Shown one piece after another: positions 1 to 6,538 of a DNA stretch of 64,000 nt; positions within the stretch are counted from its first letter, which is position 1; every line of letters starts with the position of its first letter. The notes beneath the pieces were generated by a model, which searched no databases, was not told where the DNA came from, and was given only the letters and a program-made list of their open reading frames with translations. Source of the DNA: Bacillus sp. UNC41MFS5 (GTDB lineage Bacteria; Bacillota; Bacilli; Bacillales_B; DSM-18226); contig NZ_JMLP01000011.1 in assembly GCF_000686805.1 (NCBI RefSeq), forward strand, positions 62,001 to 126,000, given 5' to 3'. Made by a program: the position numbers and the translations under genes.

Positions 1-204
1 TTCAAATCCAAAGAAAATGCGGACGAGCGAGTTGACCAACTCAAGTCAAAAGGCATTGAATCTTTTGTTGATACCACAAAAATCTCAGGTGAAACATGGT
101 ACCGAGTCCAATCTGGAGCCTTTTCCAGCCGTGAAAATGCAGAAAATCGTTTAACAGAAGTAAAAAAAGCAGGAATAAACGATGCATTCCTCGTTGCAGA
201 ATAA
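1..204 (+). CDS. SPOR-domain protein, 3' end only (probable CwlC-type amidase)
   Basis: The first 67 residues run in frame from the window edge to TAA at 202-204. They form a SPOR (peptidoglycan-binding) domain closely resembling the SPOR domain of the next gene: KISGxTWYRV and a terminal KAGxxDAFLVAE-type ending occur in both. The missing 5' part is therefore probably an N-acetylmuramoyl-L-alanine amidase paralogous to the next gene, as in CwlC, which carries a C-terminal SPOR domain and lyses the mother cell. The amidase half is inferred because it lies outside the window. Confidence 0.75.
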   Translation, partial: FKSKENADERVDQLKSKGIESFVDTTKISGETWYRVQSGAFSSRENAENRLTEVKKAGINDAFLVAE

Positions 205-213
205 ATACCCTAC

Positions 214-252
214 AAAAGACCTCCTTATCATAAATAGCATGGAGGTCTTTTG
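214..252 (+). terminator. Rho-independent terminator
   Basis: An 11-bp stem (AAAAGACCTCC / GGAGGTCTTTT) with a 16-nt loop follows the SPOR gene stop by about 10 nt. Confidence 0.85.
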
Positions 253-350
253 TATGGTTTTTGTGTTTATGTTAGGCAGATTGAGTCCACAAGATTGGAT
301 TTGCCATAACATATAGATGAACGTATTTTAAATGAAATGGAGGAGTAAGT

Positions 351-1892
351 ATGAAGCTATATTTAGACCCAGGCCATGGCGGTGAGGACCCCGGTGCCCA
401 AGGGAATGGGCTGAATGAAAAAGATATTACCTTAGCTATTGCGCTTAAAATACGAAAAATCATCCTCAATGATTATGATAATGTTCAAGTTAAAATGAGT
501 CGTACAAGCGATACTACCAGAAGCTTAGCCCAGCGCTCAAGCGCCGCCAACGCATGGGACGCAGACTTTTTCCTGGCTATTCACATCAATTCCGCTGACA
601 GCTCCGCCCAAGGATATGAGGATTTTATTTATGATGGAGCATCTAATACTAGTAAAGCAGCAAAATACCAGGATATCATCCATGCCGAGGTCATCAAGGT
701 GAATCAGTTGAAAGACCGAGGGCAAAAAAAGGCCAATTTTCACGTCATAAGAGAAACGAAAATGCCTTCCATTCTCACGGAAAACGGCTTTATCAGTAAT
801 AAACATGATGCACAACTGATGAAGAATGCAGACTGGCAGCAAAAAGTGGCCCAAGGCCACGTAAACGGGATTGCCAAAGCCTTTGGCCTGAAACGGAAAG
901 CTGTGAAGGAGACACCTAAAACAACAACCACACCAAAAACCACTCAAACTACTACAAAAACAGTCTATACGGTTTATGCAGGCTCTTATAAATCAAAAAA
1001 AAATGCACAAGATAGGGTCGCTGAACTAAAGAAAAAGAACATTCAATCATCGATTGTTTCCACAAAAATATCTGGAGCTACTTGGTACCGCGTGAAAGTA
1101 GCCTCTTATACGACCAACGCCAATGCAGAAAAACGCCTAAAAGCAATCGAAAAAGCAGGTTATGATGATGCCTTTATTATTACAGAAAAAGAAACCACAA
1201 CGACAACTAAAACAGAAACCAAAAAACCAGCGCCAAGCACCAGTGCAACACCAACAGCAAAACCTGCAACAAGCACCAATAAACCAGCAACCACATCACC
1301 AGCCACGAGCACAAACCCAACTACAAGTACCAAAGGCAGCACAAGCACGAACCCAACTACGACTCCAAACAACACTACCAAAGAAATCCCCATCATCGCG
1401 GACCCCGGACAGTTTACTATTTTAGGTCCGACCTTCCTTTCGCCTGAACAGATGGACCAATTTGTGAAAAAGGTCAATCCAAACGCGCCGGCATTAGGTG
1501 AATTTTATCAAACCCTTGGAAGATATTACGGGATTCGCGGGGATGTAGCCTTTGCACAAGCCATTCACGAAACAGACTATTTTCGGTTTACCGGAGTCGT
1601 CAATCCTGATCAGAACAACTTCGCAGGAATTGGAGCAACTGGAGGAGATACGCGCGGTGCTCGGTTTGAAAGTGAAGAAGAAGGGGTCCTTGCTCAACTT
1701 CAGCACTTATACGCGTATGCGACAACCAAGCCTCTGCCAAATCAATATCCATTAGTTGATCCCCGCTTCCATCTTGTCGATAGAGGTTCTGCTCCAACAT
1801 GGACCGCTTTAAACGGAAAATGGGCTGTTCCAGGTACAACTTATGGGCAATCCATTCTTGCTCTTTATCAAAAAATGATTCATTCAGTCTAA
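351..1892 (+). CDS. N-acetylmuramoyl-L-alanine amidase with SPOR and glucosaminidase-like domains
   Basis: 513 aa. Residues 1-180 are an Amidase_3 zinc amidase: the protein opens directly with LDPGHGGEDPG, followed by the AIHINS and TENGFISN motifs. A SPOR domain follows at about 203-280, then a Thr/Pro/Lys-rich linker (about 280-350). The C-terminal domain (about 355-513, with FAQAIHETDYF and NNFAGIGATGG) resembles the glucosaminidase/lysozyme-like fold that cleaves the glycan strand. No signal peptide is present, as in the CwlC family, which acts in the mother cell or leaves by lysis. GGAGGAG precedes the ATG by 5-6 nt. If both catalytic domains work, the enzyme cuts stem peptides and glycan strands. 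The upstream partial gene looks like a shorter paralogue. Confidence 0.9.
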   Translation: MKLYLDPGHGGEDPGAQGNGLNEKDITLAIALKIRKIILNDYDNVQVKMSRTSDTTRSLAQRSSAANAWDADFFLAIHINSADSSAQGYEDFIYDGASNTSKAAKYQDIIHAEVIKVNQLKDRGQKKANFHVIRETKMPSILTENGFISNKHDAQLMKNADWQQKVAQGHVNGIAKAFGLKRKAVKETPKTTTTPKTTQTTTKTVYTVYAGSYKSKKNAQDRVAELKKKNIQSSIVSTKISGATWYRVKVASYTTNANAEKRLKAIEKAGYDDAFIITEKETTTTTKTETKKPAPSTSATPTAKPATSTNKPATTSPATSTNPTTSTKGSTSTNPTTTPNNTTKEIPIIADPGQFTILGPTFLSPEQMDQFVKKVNPNAPALGEFYQTLGRYYGIRGDVAFAQAIHETDYFRFTGVVNPDQNNFAGIGATGGDTRGARFESEEEGVLAQLQHLYAYATTKPLPNQYPLVDPRFHLVDRGSAPTWTALNGKWAVPGTTYGQSILALYQKMIHSV

Positions 1893-1970
1893 TGGAAAGT
1901 GGGAATTTTCCAAAAACCCATCTCATCCCCCCCACCTTATATGGATGCAAGTCTGGCACCTCCCCCTACG

Positions 1971-2004
1971 AAAGACCTCCTCTAATCAAACGAAGAGGTC
2001 TTCT
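1971..2004 (+). terminator. Rho-independent terminator
   Basis: The stem AAGACCTC / GAGGTCTT is followed by a T-rich tract. The arm sequence nearly repeats the arm of the terminator at 214-252, as expected if the two amidase genes arose by duplication. Confidence 0.75.
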
Positions 2005-2016
2005 TCTGTTTGATTG

Positions 2017-2044
2017 TTGAATTCCTCCAGCTTCGCGGTATAAT
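2017..2044 (+). promoter_or_regulatory. Sigma-A-like promoter for vanZ-family gene
   Basis: TTGAAT at 2017-2022 and a perfect TATAAT at 2039-2044, spaced 16 bp, about 45 nt before the vanZ-family start. Confidence 0.6.
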
Positions 2045-2089
2045 ACGGAAAAAACAGGACCACAATGAATGGAAACAGGAGGTCTTTCT

Positions 2090-2506
2090 ATGCGTGGATT
2101 TTTTATTATATTTTGGGCTCTAGCAATCTTTACTTTTACCTGTACCGCCAGTTTTTCAGAATTAATGGAATCAGGCCAAGTTCATTTTCAATGGGACAGT
2201 CATCCCCACTTTTCTGAACTTCTAGCACCATTACCGCTCGAGCTTACCCGTGACTTCCTGCTCCAAAAATGCGGCCACGCCTTTGCTTTTCTCTTCCTGA
2301 CCATATTGTTGCAAACCAAATTCCGTTCCAAAGCATGGATTCTATTCATGGCTGTTTCCTTTGCTTCTTTAACCGAATTCCTTCAATTATACTTCACACG
2401 GGATGGGAGAATTTTTGATATTGGAATCGATCTAATTGGGGTTTTACTAGCATCAGGTTCAAGAAGTCTCCTTAAAAAATCGCAATCAAAGCAAGCCCAT
2501 CTTTGA
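2090..2506 (+). CDS. VanZ-family membrane protein
   Basis: 138 aa with about four hydrophobic segments. The pattern of FFIIFWALAIF at the N-terminus, a central KCGHAFAFLFL helix, and SLTEFLQLYFTRDGRIFDIGIDLIG near the end is typical of VanZ. That family is linked to teicoplanin resistance and to membrane or cell-wall physiology; its biochemical role is not established. An upstream in-frame ATG at 2069 is rejected because AGGAGGT, the ribosome binding site, lies inside that extension and is correctly spaced for ATG at 2090. The gene is monocistronic between a promoter and a terminator. Confidence 0.85.
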   Translation: MRGFFIIFWALAIFTFTCTASFSELMESGQVHFQWDSHPHFSELLAPLPLELTRDFLLQKCGHAFAFLFLTILLQTKFRSKAWILFMAVSFASLTEFLQLYFTRDGRIFDIGIDLIGVLLASGSRSLLKKSQSKQAHL

Positions 2507-2566
2507 TGGAGAACCATGTTTAATTTTGAAAAGATTATTGCTTTATGTAAATAATCTAGATTGAGG

Positions 2567-2599
2567 AAAAAGCAGAGATGTAAAATCACTGCTTTTTTT
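2567..2599 (+). terminator. Rho-independent terminator after vanZ-family gene
   Basis: AAAAGCAG / CTGCTTTT stem followed by a T run. Confidence 0.75.
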
Positions 2600-2718
2600 G
2601 ATTACTTAACAGAACCGATTTGAATCAGCCCTCGATTAAAGATATTAAATACCATTATCATATAAGGCATAATTTTGATTTTTAAATAATTTCTCCTATT
2701 TTTTTAAAAAAGCAACCA

Positions 2719-2735
2719 TTGGTGTCAGGCACCAA
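2719..2735. repeat. Dispersed palindrome GGTGTCAGGCACC, copy A
   Basis: TTGGTGTCAGGCACCAA is an imperfect inverted repeat in the intergenic space before the DUF1659 gene. The same 13-bp core recurs four more times in this window (5461, 8692, 11511, 21981). Confidence 0.7.
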
Positions 2736-2805
2736 TTTATTTTTCCCCACCATGTCCTTTTGACCGACTTTTTTCTATATAGAAGGTGAAAGGAGGTGAG
2801 GGACA

Positions 2806-3024
2806 ATGGCACAATCACTTTTAGAAGGAACGAAGCTTCGCTTAGTGTTTGAAGGGGGCATGGACGAGGATGGCGAACCAATCCTACGCGCCAAAACATT
2901 TAGCAATGTCAAAAAAGATGCGACAACAGATCAGATATTTCAAGCAGCTTTAGCCATTTCCGTTTTGTGTAATGACATGCTAAACAAAGTAGAGCGAAAT
3001 GACAGTACTGAAATCATCGCTTAG
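2806..3024 (+). CDS. DUF1659 family small protein
   Basis: 72 aa. It matches the DUF1659 pattern (GTKLRLVFEGGxDEDGEP followed by AKTFSNVKKDATTDQI), a family of short Firmicutes proteins of unknown function usually paired with a DUF2922 gene, as here. AGGAGGTG precedes the ATG by 8 nt. Soluble, no cysteines except one in VLCNDM. Forms a two-gene operon with the next CDS. Confidence 0.85.
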   Translation: MAQSLLEGTKLRLVFEGGMDEDGEPILRAKTFSNVKKDATTDQIFQAALAISVLCNDMLNKVERNDSTEIIA

Positions 3025-3063
3025 AGGATAGGAACTTTAGGTTAAGAAAGGAGGTGAACGAAT

Positions 3064-3282
3064 ATGGCTAAAACATTAGAATTACAATTTGCAACGGAGC
3101 TTGGGAAGACAGCACGTCTAACGGTTGATAATCCCAAAGATCCAATTGACGAAGAAGTCGTCAAGCTCTCAATGGCACAGATCATTGCTTCTGAAGTTTT
3201 CACCACAAGCAGCGGCAAGTTTATCTCTTCCAAAGGTGCGAGAGTCGTCGACCGCAGCGTGACTGATTATGAACTTGTTTAA
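3064..3282 (+). CDS. DUF2922 family small protein
   Basis: 72 aa. Begins MAKTLELQFATELGKTARLTVDNPKD and ends with RVVDRSVTDYELV, the signature of DUF2922. The function is unknown; the family accompanies DUF1659 proteins in sporulating Bacilli. A strong site (AAAGGAGGTGAACGAAT before ATG) lies 39 nt after the DUF1659 stop, so the two are co-transcribed. A terminator follows. Confidence 0.85.
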   Translation: MAKTLELQFATELGKTARLTVDNPKDPIDEEVVKLSMAQIIASEVFTTSSGKFISSKGARVVDRSVTDYELV

Positions 3283-3330
3283 GAGCCTCCTATTTCCTCA
3301 GGAATTTAGAGCCTTCGTCGACCACGCACA

Positions 3331-3365
3331 AATGCGGTTCATCTTGGATGAACCGCATTTTTTTC
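3331..3365. terminator. Bidirectional terminator
   Basis: The 12-bp stem AATGCGGTTCAT / ATGAACCGCATT is followed by T7 on the plus strand. It sits between the DUF2922 gene and the stop of the convergent pseudokinase gene. Confidence 0.85.
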
Positions 3366-3366
3366 T

Positions 3367-4164
3367 TTAAAAAAGAAAATAAACAACAAGTATCAGTATG
3401 GCTGCAACGACTCCAGCTAAGAGCATCTTGTTTGCTTTTCTATGCTTGCTCTTTTCTGCTTTTCTTCGTTCGCGTTCAGCAGCTTCCGCTTTTTGAGTCA
3501 TACTTTTTCTTTCAAAAAAGGCAGCCAGTTTATTATCCTCACTTATGCCTGCTTTTCTTTCCGCCCGAAATAGAATCTGTTCTAAATCCTCAACCGTCAT
3601 CGGCTCTTCAAGGTTAAGTTTTTCCAAAATTGACTCGTTTAATGTCGAAAAACGCTGGATGACTGCAATCAATTGCCGTATATCGGACACGGCTCCCAAG
3701 CGGGGCTTCCCTTCAAGGACCTTTGCCTCCCCAGCTCCATATAAAATCACTCTTCCTTGAGTGGTAATCCAGATGTTTTTAGGTGAAATCGACCCATGAA
3801 CCATCTGATAATTATGAAGATGGCGGACAGCATCAATGATCTGTTTAATTTGATCAATCCCGAGTGGTCCTATTTCACTTAAGGCCTCCCCTTCTTCCCC
3901 TTCCAAAAGAGAATATAAGTGGTCTTCATCAACCTTAGCTACCTGTTCGATACGCGGCAAGTGGCTATAATCGGAGATCACTGTCCGGTAGTCATTCTGC
4001 AGTTGGTTCCATTGCGCCTTCTTAAAATCCGTTGACTTATTCGAAAAATCAACCAATCTTAGGATATACGTCCGGCCCGTATCAATTTCTACAACCTCAA
4101 AAACACTAAGACCAAAATCATTGGAAAACAACTTCCTCTTTATATCAAAACCACCAATATCCAC
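3367..4164 (-). CDS. Membrane-anchored pseudokinase (protein-kinase fold with lost catalytic residues)
   Basis: 265 aa with a GTG start. Residues 1-205 have the two-lobe Ser/Thr kinase outline, including HLHNYQMVHGSISPKNIWIT (about 115-134), which aligns with the HRDLKPxN catalytic loop. The catalytic Asp is Ser, the DFG motif reads LYGAG (141-145), the VAIK lysine is Arg in ILRLV (34-38), and no glycine-rich loop is seen. This is the pattern of a pseudokinase. A basic, Ala/Glu/Lys-rich coiled segment (220-245) precedes a single C-terminal membrane helix (247-265), giving a tail-anchored cytosolic domain. Phosphotransfer is unlikely, so a scaffold or sensor role is inferred. Family-level call is firm; the specific role is unknown. 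Confidence 0.75.
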   Translation of the reverse strand: MDIGGFDIKRKLFSNDFGLSVFEVVEIDTGRTYILRLVDFSNKSTDFKKAQWNQLQNDYRTVISDYSHLPRIEQVAKVDEDHLYSLLEGEEGEALSEIGPLGIDQIKQIIDAVRHLHNYQMVHGSISPKNIWITTQGRVILYGAGEAKVLEGKPRLGAVSDIRQLIAVIQRFSTLNESILEKLNLEEPMTVEDLEQILFRAERKAGISEDNKLAAFFERKSMTQKAEAAERERRKAEKSKHRKANKMLLAGVVAAILILVVYFLF

Positions 4165-4323
4165 TGTTCACACCAGGCTTTCTTTTATGTTAAGTGCTCT
4201 CCTCTAATCGTGGAAAGAATAGGCTCGAGCGGCCCTCGATTCAATCGCTGAGTCACCTATTTTTTAATCTCCCTCTATTATAGTCACGAAAAAATTGGCA
4301 ATGATAGTAGAGGAGGTGAAAAA

Positions 4324-4497
4324 ATGATGACAAAAGATCCGAATCTACGCGGAGATATGCTGGCGGATGAATGGAATAGCGAAGAAGTTCAAAACGAAAT
4401 GATGTTCACCGGAATAACCCACGACGAGTGGCTAGTCAACCGACTAACGGATGATGATGACATTCAAGAAGAAGAACATGATGATTACGCATGGTAA
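4324..4497 (+). CDS. Small acidic hypothetical protein
   Basis: 57 aa starting MMTKDPNLRGDMLADEWNSE and ending EEEHDDYAW. AGGAGGTG lies 6 nt before ATG 4324 and a clear terminator follows the stop, so it is probably a real gene. The protein is strongly acidic, soluble and lacks cysteines. I do not recognise a family. It faces away from the pseudokinase gene across a 159-nt intergenic space. Confidence 0.7.
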   Translation: MMTKDPNLRGDMLADEWNSEEVQNEMMFTGITHDEWLVNRLTDDDDIQEEEHDDYAW

Positions 4498-4508
4498 TCC
4501 AGACACAA

Positions 4509-4533
4509 AAAGCCACGGACGGCTCCGTGGCTT
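4509..4533 (+). terminator. Rho-independent terminator after small acidic gene
   Basis: GCCACGGA / TCCGTGGC stem with a 4-nt loop and a short T-rich tail, 12 nt after the stop. Confidence 0.8.
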
Positions 4534-4540
4534 TATATCA

Positions 4541-4625
4541 TTACTGGCGGATGGGGTCCAGTTACTGGGAACGCCACTTACTGGCGGATGAACGCCACTT
4601 ACTGGCGAAAGGGCGCCATTTACTA
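4541..4625. repeat. Short irregular tandem repeat (TTACTGGCGGATG)
   Basis: Four good units and one decayed unit begin with TTACTGG at 4541, 4562, 4578 and 4599 (decayed at 4619), spaced 16-21 bp and joined by AACGCCAC-like spacers. It lies between the convergent small acidic gene and queF. Confidence 0.6.
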
Positions 4626-4643
4626 CATAAGGTCGCTTCATTA

Positions 4644-4670
4644 TAAAAAAAGAGGCCGGAAACCCGGCCT
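4644..4670 (-). terminator. Terminator after queF
   Basis: On the minus strand an AGGCCGG / CCGGCCT stem is followed by T7. Confidence 0.8.
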
Positions 4671-4676
4671 TCTTGA

Positions 4677-5177
4677 TTAACGATTATCCACTTTTTCCGG
4701 ATAAATGTCATGATTCATCAAACGGAAATGGGCCATCTCTTCATACTTGGTCCCTGGCTTTCCATAATTGCACCATGGGTCAATTGAAATTCCACCGCGT
4801 GGAGTGAACTTGCCCCAAACCTCAATGTACCTTGGGTCAAGCAGCTTAATTAAATCATTCATGATAATATTGACACAATCCTCATGGAAATCCCCATGAT
4901 TCCTGAAACTAAACAAATATAACTTCAACGATTTGCTCTCAACAATCTTTTTGTCAGGAACATACGAAATATACATTGTTGCAAAATCCGGCTGGCGCGT
5001 CAGCGGACATAAACTAGTGAACTCCGGGCAATTAAATTTCACAAAATAATCACGATCCGGGTGAAGATTATCGACCGCCTCCAATACCTCCGGCGCATAT
5101 TCAAATGAATAGGTAGTCCCTTGATTACCTAATAAAGTTAAATCTTTTAAACCTTCCTCATGGCTTCTGCCAGACAT
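4677..5177 (-). CDS. queF: NADPH-dependent 7-cyano-7-deazaguanine reductase QueF
   Basis: 166 aa. Reduces preQ0 (7-cyano-7-deazaguanine) to preQ1 in queuosine biosynthesis. The family motifs are present: [13 protein letters not shown] contains the nucleophilic Cys that forms the thioimide, [21 protein letters not shown] contains the QueF motif and catalytic Asp/His, and the length matches the short (type I) enzyme. GGAGG with 8-nt spacing selects ATG 5177; a longer reading frame to 5249 would run through the riboswitch leader. It is a single-gene unit controlled by the preQ1 riboswitch upstream; queCDE are not in the window. Confidence 0.95.
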   Translation of the reverse strand: MSGRSHEEGLKDLTLLGNQGTTYSFEYAPEVLEAVDNLHPDRDYFVKFNCPEFTSLCPLTRQPDFATMYISYVPDKKIVESKSLKLYLFSFRNHGDFHEDCVNIIMNDLIKLLDPRYIEVWGKFTPRGGISIDPWCNYGKPGTKYEEMAHFRLMNHDIYPEKVDNR

Positions 5178-5262
5178 AAAAAAAACCTCCTTGCAATGTG
5201 CCCCACACTTTTTCCAAGAAAGAGTTTTCGCAGCACCTCTACTCTCCAACCAACAGGACCCA

Positions 5263-5293
5263 ACAAAAAAGCCACGTCCAATATGGACATGGC
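5263..5293 (-). terminator. Riboswitch expression-platform terminator for queF
   Basis: On the minus strand a GCCATGTCCA / TGGACGTGGC hairpin followed by T6 lies between the preQ1 aptamer and queF. The position fits transcription attenuation when preQ1 is bound. Confidence 0.8.
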
Positions 5294-5311
5294 CTAATAG
5301 TCATGTATCCA

Positions 5312-5351
5312 TAGTTTTTTATAGAGGGTATCAGCTATGAACCTCTCCCGC
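5312..5351 (-). promoter_or_regulatory. preQ1-I riboswitch aptamer
   Basis: Read on the minus strand, AGAGGTTC-ATAGCTGAT-ACCCTCTATAAAAAACTA has the class I preQ1 layout: P1 stem GAGG/CCTC, a short loop and the A-rich 3' tail that forms the pseudoknot. It precedes queF, the standard target, and is followed by a terminator hairpin. Confidence 0.92.
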
Positions 5352-5375
5352 AAGTACGGGTAATCTCTTCTTCAT

Positions 5376-5404
5376 ATCATATAGAACACCACACCATTCG
5401 TCAA
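5376..5404 (-). promoter_or_regulatory. Sigma-A promoter of the queF leader
   Basis: On the minus strand TTGACG (5404-5399) and TATGAT (5381-5376) are spaced 17 bp. Transcription would begin about 20 nt before the preQ1 aptamer. Confidence 0.8.
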
Positions 5405-5460
5405 TGGTAGATGAAGGCAAAATCCAACAAACCTTTGTTAATGAAAATATTTACTGCGCT

Positions 5461-5473
5461 GGTGCCTGACACC
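5461..5473. repeat. Dispersed palindrome, copy B (inverted orientation)
   Basis: GGTGCCTGACACC, the reverse complement of the core in copies A, C and E, lies upstream of the DMT transporter gene. Confidence 0.7.
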
Positions 5474-5564
5474 ATGTGATATAATAAACAATATTTGCAC
5501 AACTTTCGGATGGCGAAAGAGTTCTTATGTATTGAAATAGACCTGTCAAAAGGCAGAGGGGGAT

Positions 5565-6479
5565 ATGATGAAACAACAAGAAGTAGGTTCAAGGGGTATC
5601 GGGCTGCCGCTTACCATTTCCATCATTGCCATTTCATTTTCGGCAATTTTTGTCAAATGGTCAGACGCACCAGCCTCGATTTTGAGTATGTACCGGATGT
5701 GGTTTGCCAGTCTCTTAATGGTACCAATCGTCTGGAATAAACGAAATGAATTTAAAAACATCGTAAAAAAAGATTGGTTGTTCTTATTTTTTTCAGGCGT
5801 CTTTTTAGCTCTGCATTTTGTCCTTTGGTTCGGGTCTTTGAAATTAACGACTGTCGCAAGTTCGACCATCATCCTGGCCTTGCAGCCGATTGTCTCATTG
5901 GTCGGGGGCTTTTTCCTATTTAAAGAGCGAACCACCTTGTCTGCATTGATGACGATGGGGATTGCCATTATCGGCGCGATGATGATTGGCTGGGGAGATT
6001 TCGGTGTAAGTAATGATGCGATTATGGGCGATTTACTTTCCTTCTTTAGTGTCATCTCTGTGGTGGGCTACTTATTAATTGGCCAATCAATCGTTAAAAA
6101 AGTGTCACATTGGCTCTATAGTTTTTGTGTGTTTTTCGCTGCATCGATCGTCCTTACGATCTATAACGTATCAACAGGTGTTGCTTTAACTGGCTATCCA
6201 GCGAAAGAATGGGGTATCTTCCTATTACTCGCCACCGTACCAACCGTTAGTCACGTGATTAATAATTGGCTCTTAAACTACGTCAATGCGACAACGATTT
6301 CGATGAGTATTTTAGGTGAACCCGTTGGGGCTACGATCCTAGCAGTGATTCTCTTAAATGAGCAACTCGTCACCTGGCAAATTATTGGAGGAATGCTCGT
6401 CCTGCTCGGTGTGTTCTTCTTTCTGAGCCAGAAGCAAAAACCGCTGCCACAAGTAGTCAAAGAAGAAACGGTGAATTGA
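5565..6479 (+). CDS. EamA/DMT family transporter
   Basis: 304 aa with ten predicted transmembrane helices arranged as two EamA repeats (about 15-145 and 160-292). Typical elements are KWSDAPASILSMYRMWFASLLMVPI in the first repeat and LGEPVGATILAVILLNEQL in the second. The drug/metabolite transporter superfamily exports or imports small metabolites. The substrate cannot be told from sequence. GAGGGGGAT precedes adjacent ATGs at 5565 and 5568. It is transcribed divergently from queF. Confidence 0.88.
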   Translation: MMKQQEVGSRGIGLPLTISIIAISFSAIFVKWSDAPASILSMYRMWFASLLMVPIVWNKRNEFKNIVKKDWLFLFFSGVFLALHFVLWFGSLKLTTVASSTIILALQPIVSLVGGFFLFKERTTLSALMTMGIAIIGAMMIGWGDFGVSNDAIMGDLLSFFSVISVVGYLLIGQSIVKKVSHWLYSFCVFFAASIVLTIYNVSTGVALTGYPAKEWGIFLLLATVPTVSHVINNWLLNYVNATTISMSILGEPVGATILAVILLNEQLVTWQIIGGMLVLLGVFFFLSQKQKPLPQVVKEETVN

Positions 6480-6495
6480 ATAGAATAATAGAAAA

Positions 6496-6522
6496 AAAGG
6501 GGCTATCATAAGCCCCTTTAAC
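6496..6522. terminator. Bidirectional terminator
   Basis: AAAGGGGCT / AGCCCCTTT stem with A-rich 5' and T-containing 3' flanks lies between the convergent DMT and amidase genes. Confidence 0.8.
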
Positions 6523-6538
6523 CTTTGTAAGATTGCTG

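Noticed and set aside
1160..1477. Minus-strand ORF of 105 aa opposite the amidase linker
   Set aside because: It is the complement of the Thr/Pro-rich low-complexity linker and has no ribosome binding site.
1948..1966. Sixth copy of the GGTGTCAGGCACC palindrome (GTCTGGCACC)
   Set aside because: Only part of one arm matches and there is no inverted partner.
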